Of a stretch of 6,356 nt of DNA, positions 5,511-6,356 are shown one piece after another. This DNA comes from CAYGBW01 sp964348185 (GTDB taxonomy: Bacteria > Desulfobacterota > BSN033 > WVXP01). The position numbers and the translations under genes are program-made. The stretch is taken from assembly GCA_964348185.1 (NCBI GenBank), contig CAYGBW010000176.1, positions 1-6,356 on the forward strand. The letters run 5' to 3'. Every line of letters begins with the position of its first letter. Position 1 is the stretch's first letter. Under the pieces are notes generated by a model, which did no database searches, was not told the DNA's origin, and saw only the letters and a program-made list of their open reading frames with translations.

Positions 5511-6257
5511 ATGGCTGTTGAAGGGCTCGACAAAAACCTGCGAGGGGAGAGACGAAAGACGGTTCGGGCGAAGGCCATCCTTCCGGCTTTGATTTTGTTT
5601 GATCACCGGGAGAGGAAGTCCAGGACAGCCAATGTGAGTCTCGGTGGGCTCAGGGTTCACACCGACGAACCTTTGCCGAGAAACCAGAAGATCCGGATTG
5701 GGTTTATTGTGAAATCCTGTCCAATTGAGGCCGAAGGGAGGGTTGTCTATTCACTGAAAGAAGCCTCTGGCTATGTATCGGGTCTGTCGTTTGACAGAAT
5801 CTCGGAAAGAGACATGGAAAACCTTTCCAGACATCTCGACACGTTGGAACCCGTCGGTTCACAGAAGGGACTGTCCATTCTCTCGCAGGCGAATGAGGCA
5901 AGGGCTCAAGAGGTCGACCTATCCACAGAGGTCATCATCCCCGACGCTCATGTCTCAGCCATGCTCATATTGAAGGGGGAAAGAAAATCGGAGAAGAGAG
6001 TCTATGAGATTAACCGCCGCGTTGTCTCGATCGGGAGGCACCGGGACAACGATATCGTTCTGACTGATGTGTCGGTTTCAGGACATCACGCAAAGATTCG
6101 CTTTGAGGATGATGGGTACTTCATTTACGATTTTGCTTCAACCAATGGGACACGGGTGAACGGTCGGAAGATATATAGAAAAAGGATCACTGACGGGGAT
6201 ATCATTGAGATCGGTCAACCCACTTTCACCTTCCTGACGAAAAGGAAGACACACTGA
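5511..6257 (+). CDS. PilZ-FHA two-domain signalling protein
   Basis: A 248-residue cytoplasmic protein with no signal peptide or membrane segment. The N-terminal half (about 8-112) is a PilZ domain: RGERRKTVR (11-19) supplies the RxxxR arginines and NVSLGG (41-46) the NxSxxG motif, together the standard cyclic di-GMP binding set. The C-terminal part (about 150-244) is a forkhead-associated domain that binds phosphothreonine peptides: GRHRDNDIVL (175-184), SGHHA (190-194) and STNGTRVNG (210-218) are the expected loop residues. A linker of roughly 40 residues joins them. The protein has no output enzyme, so it probably acts as an adaptor that couples c-di-GMP level to a Ser/Thr kinase substrate or to a secretion or motility complex. 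No kinase or cyclase lies nearby. It appears to have its own promoter, and the tRNA-Arg gene starts 14 nt downstream. Confidence 0.93.
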   Translation: MAVEGLDKNLRGERRKTVRAKAILPALILFDHRERKSRTANVSLGGLRVHTDEPLPRNQKIRIGFIVKSCPIEAEGRVVYSLKEASGYVSGLSFDRISERDMENLSRHLDTLEPVGSQKGLSILSQANEARAQEVDLSTEVIIPDAHVSAMLILKGERKSEKRVYEINRRVVSIGRHRDNDIVLTDVSVSGHHAKIRFEDDGYFIYDFASTNGTRVNGRKIYRKRITDGDIIEIGQPTFTFLTKRKTH

Positions 6258-6271
6258 TCCTTGCAGTTGCA

Positions 6272-6345
6272 GGGCGATTAGCTCAGTTGGATAGAGCGTT
6301 GGTCTCCGGAACCAAAGGCCGTGGGTTCGAATCCCGCATCGCCCA
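6272..6345 (+). tRNA. tRNA-Arg, anticodon CCG
   Basis: A full 74-nt cloverleaf. The acceptor stem is GGGCGAT/ATCGCCC (6272-6278, 6338-6344) with discriminator A6345. The D arm is GCTC/GAGC. The anticodon stem TTGGT/ACCAA holds the loop CTCCGGA, whose anticodon CCG reads the arginine codon CGG. A five-base variable loop follows, then the T arm GTGGG-TTCGAAT-CCCGC. CCA is not encoded, so it must be added by a nucleotidyltransferase. The gene follows the PilZ-FHA stop by 14 nt with no visible terminator or promoter between, so it may be transcribed from upstream. Confidence 0.97.
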
Positions 6346-6356
6346 TTCAAAGTTGT

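Noticed and set aside
6138..6350. Minus-strand ORF starting MNGRCGIRTHGLWF
   Set aside because: It is the antisense of the tRNA-Arg gene, a well-known false protein signature (CGIRTHG) in databases.

Overview
The window reads as chromosomal sequence from a Gram-negative, diderm bacterium. An outer-membrane beta-barrel with signal peptide and C-terminal phenylalanine, a sigma70-like promoter style, a PilZ-FHA protein, a tRNA gene without encoded CCA and intergenic 9-nt-periodic GAAC repeats together suggest a deltaproteobacterium/Desulfobacterota relative. The lineage is inference only; there is no phylogenetic marker protein here.

Layout. Positions 1-360 carry no gene but hold several strong inverted repeats. 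Next, on the minus strand, is a two-gene unit read right to left: a TTGACA promoter (about 2598-2624), a TPP riboswitch (2473-2586), an intrinsic terminator (2420-2456), the NCS1 transporter cytX (947-2221, predicted hydroxymethylpyrimidine permease), then 22 nt later a family 4-type uracil-DNA glycosylase (361-924). Divergently on the plus strand lies an omptin-fold outer-membrane protein (2837-3847) that keeps the Asp pair of omptin proteases but has Glu where the catalytic His is expected. A 197-bp imperfect inverted repeat (3851-4047) fills the gap between this gene and a convergent radical SAM gene on the minus strand (4094-4972). Upstream of the radical SAM gene, 5225-5420 is a 9-nt-periodic repeat tract. 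A PilZ-FHA signalling protein (5511-6257, plus) follows, and a tRNA-Arg(CCG) (6272-6345) starts 14 nt after its stop.

How the parts work together. The clearest circuit is thiamine control: TPP binding should stabilise P1 of the aptamer, free the 5' arm of the terminator and stop transcription before cytX. When TPP is low, the 3' strand of P1 can pair with the terminator's 5' arm and let polymerase read through into cytX and probably the glycosylase gene. The other genes have no obvious functional link to each other. The most unusual items are the His-less omptin-like protein, the long palindrome, the 9-nt repeat tract (which yields a spurious N-terminal extension of the radical SAM ORF), and the PilZ-FHA architecture joining a c-di-GMP sensor to a phosphothreonine-binding module.
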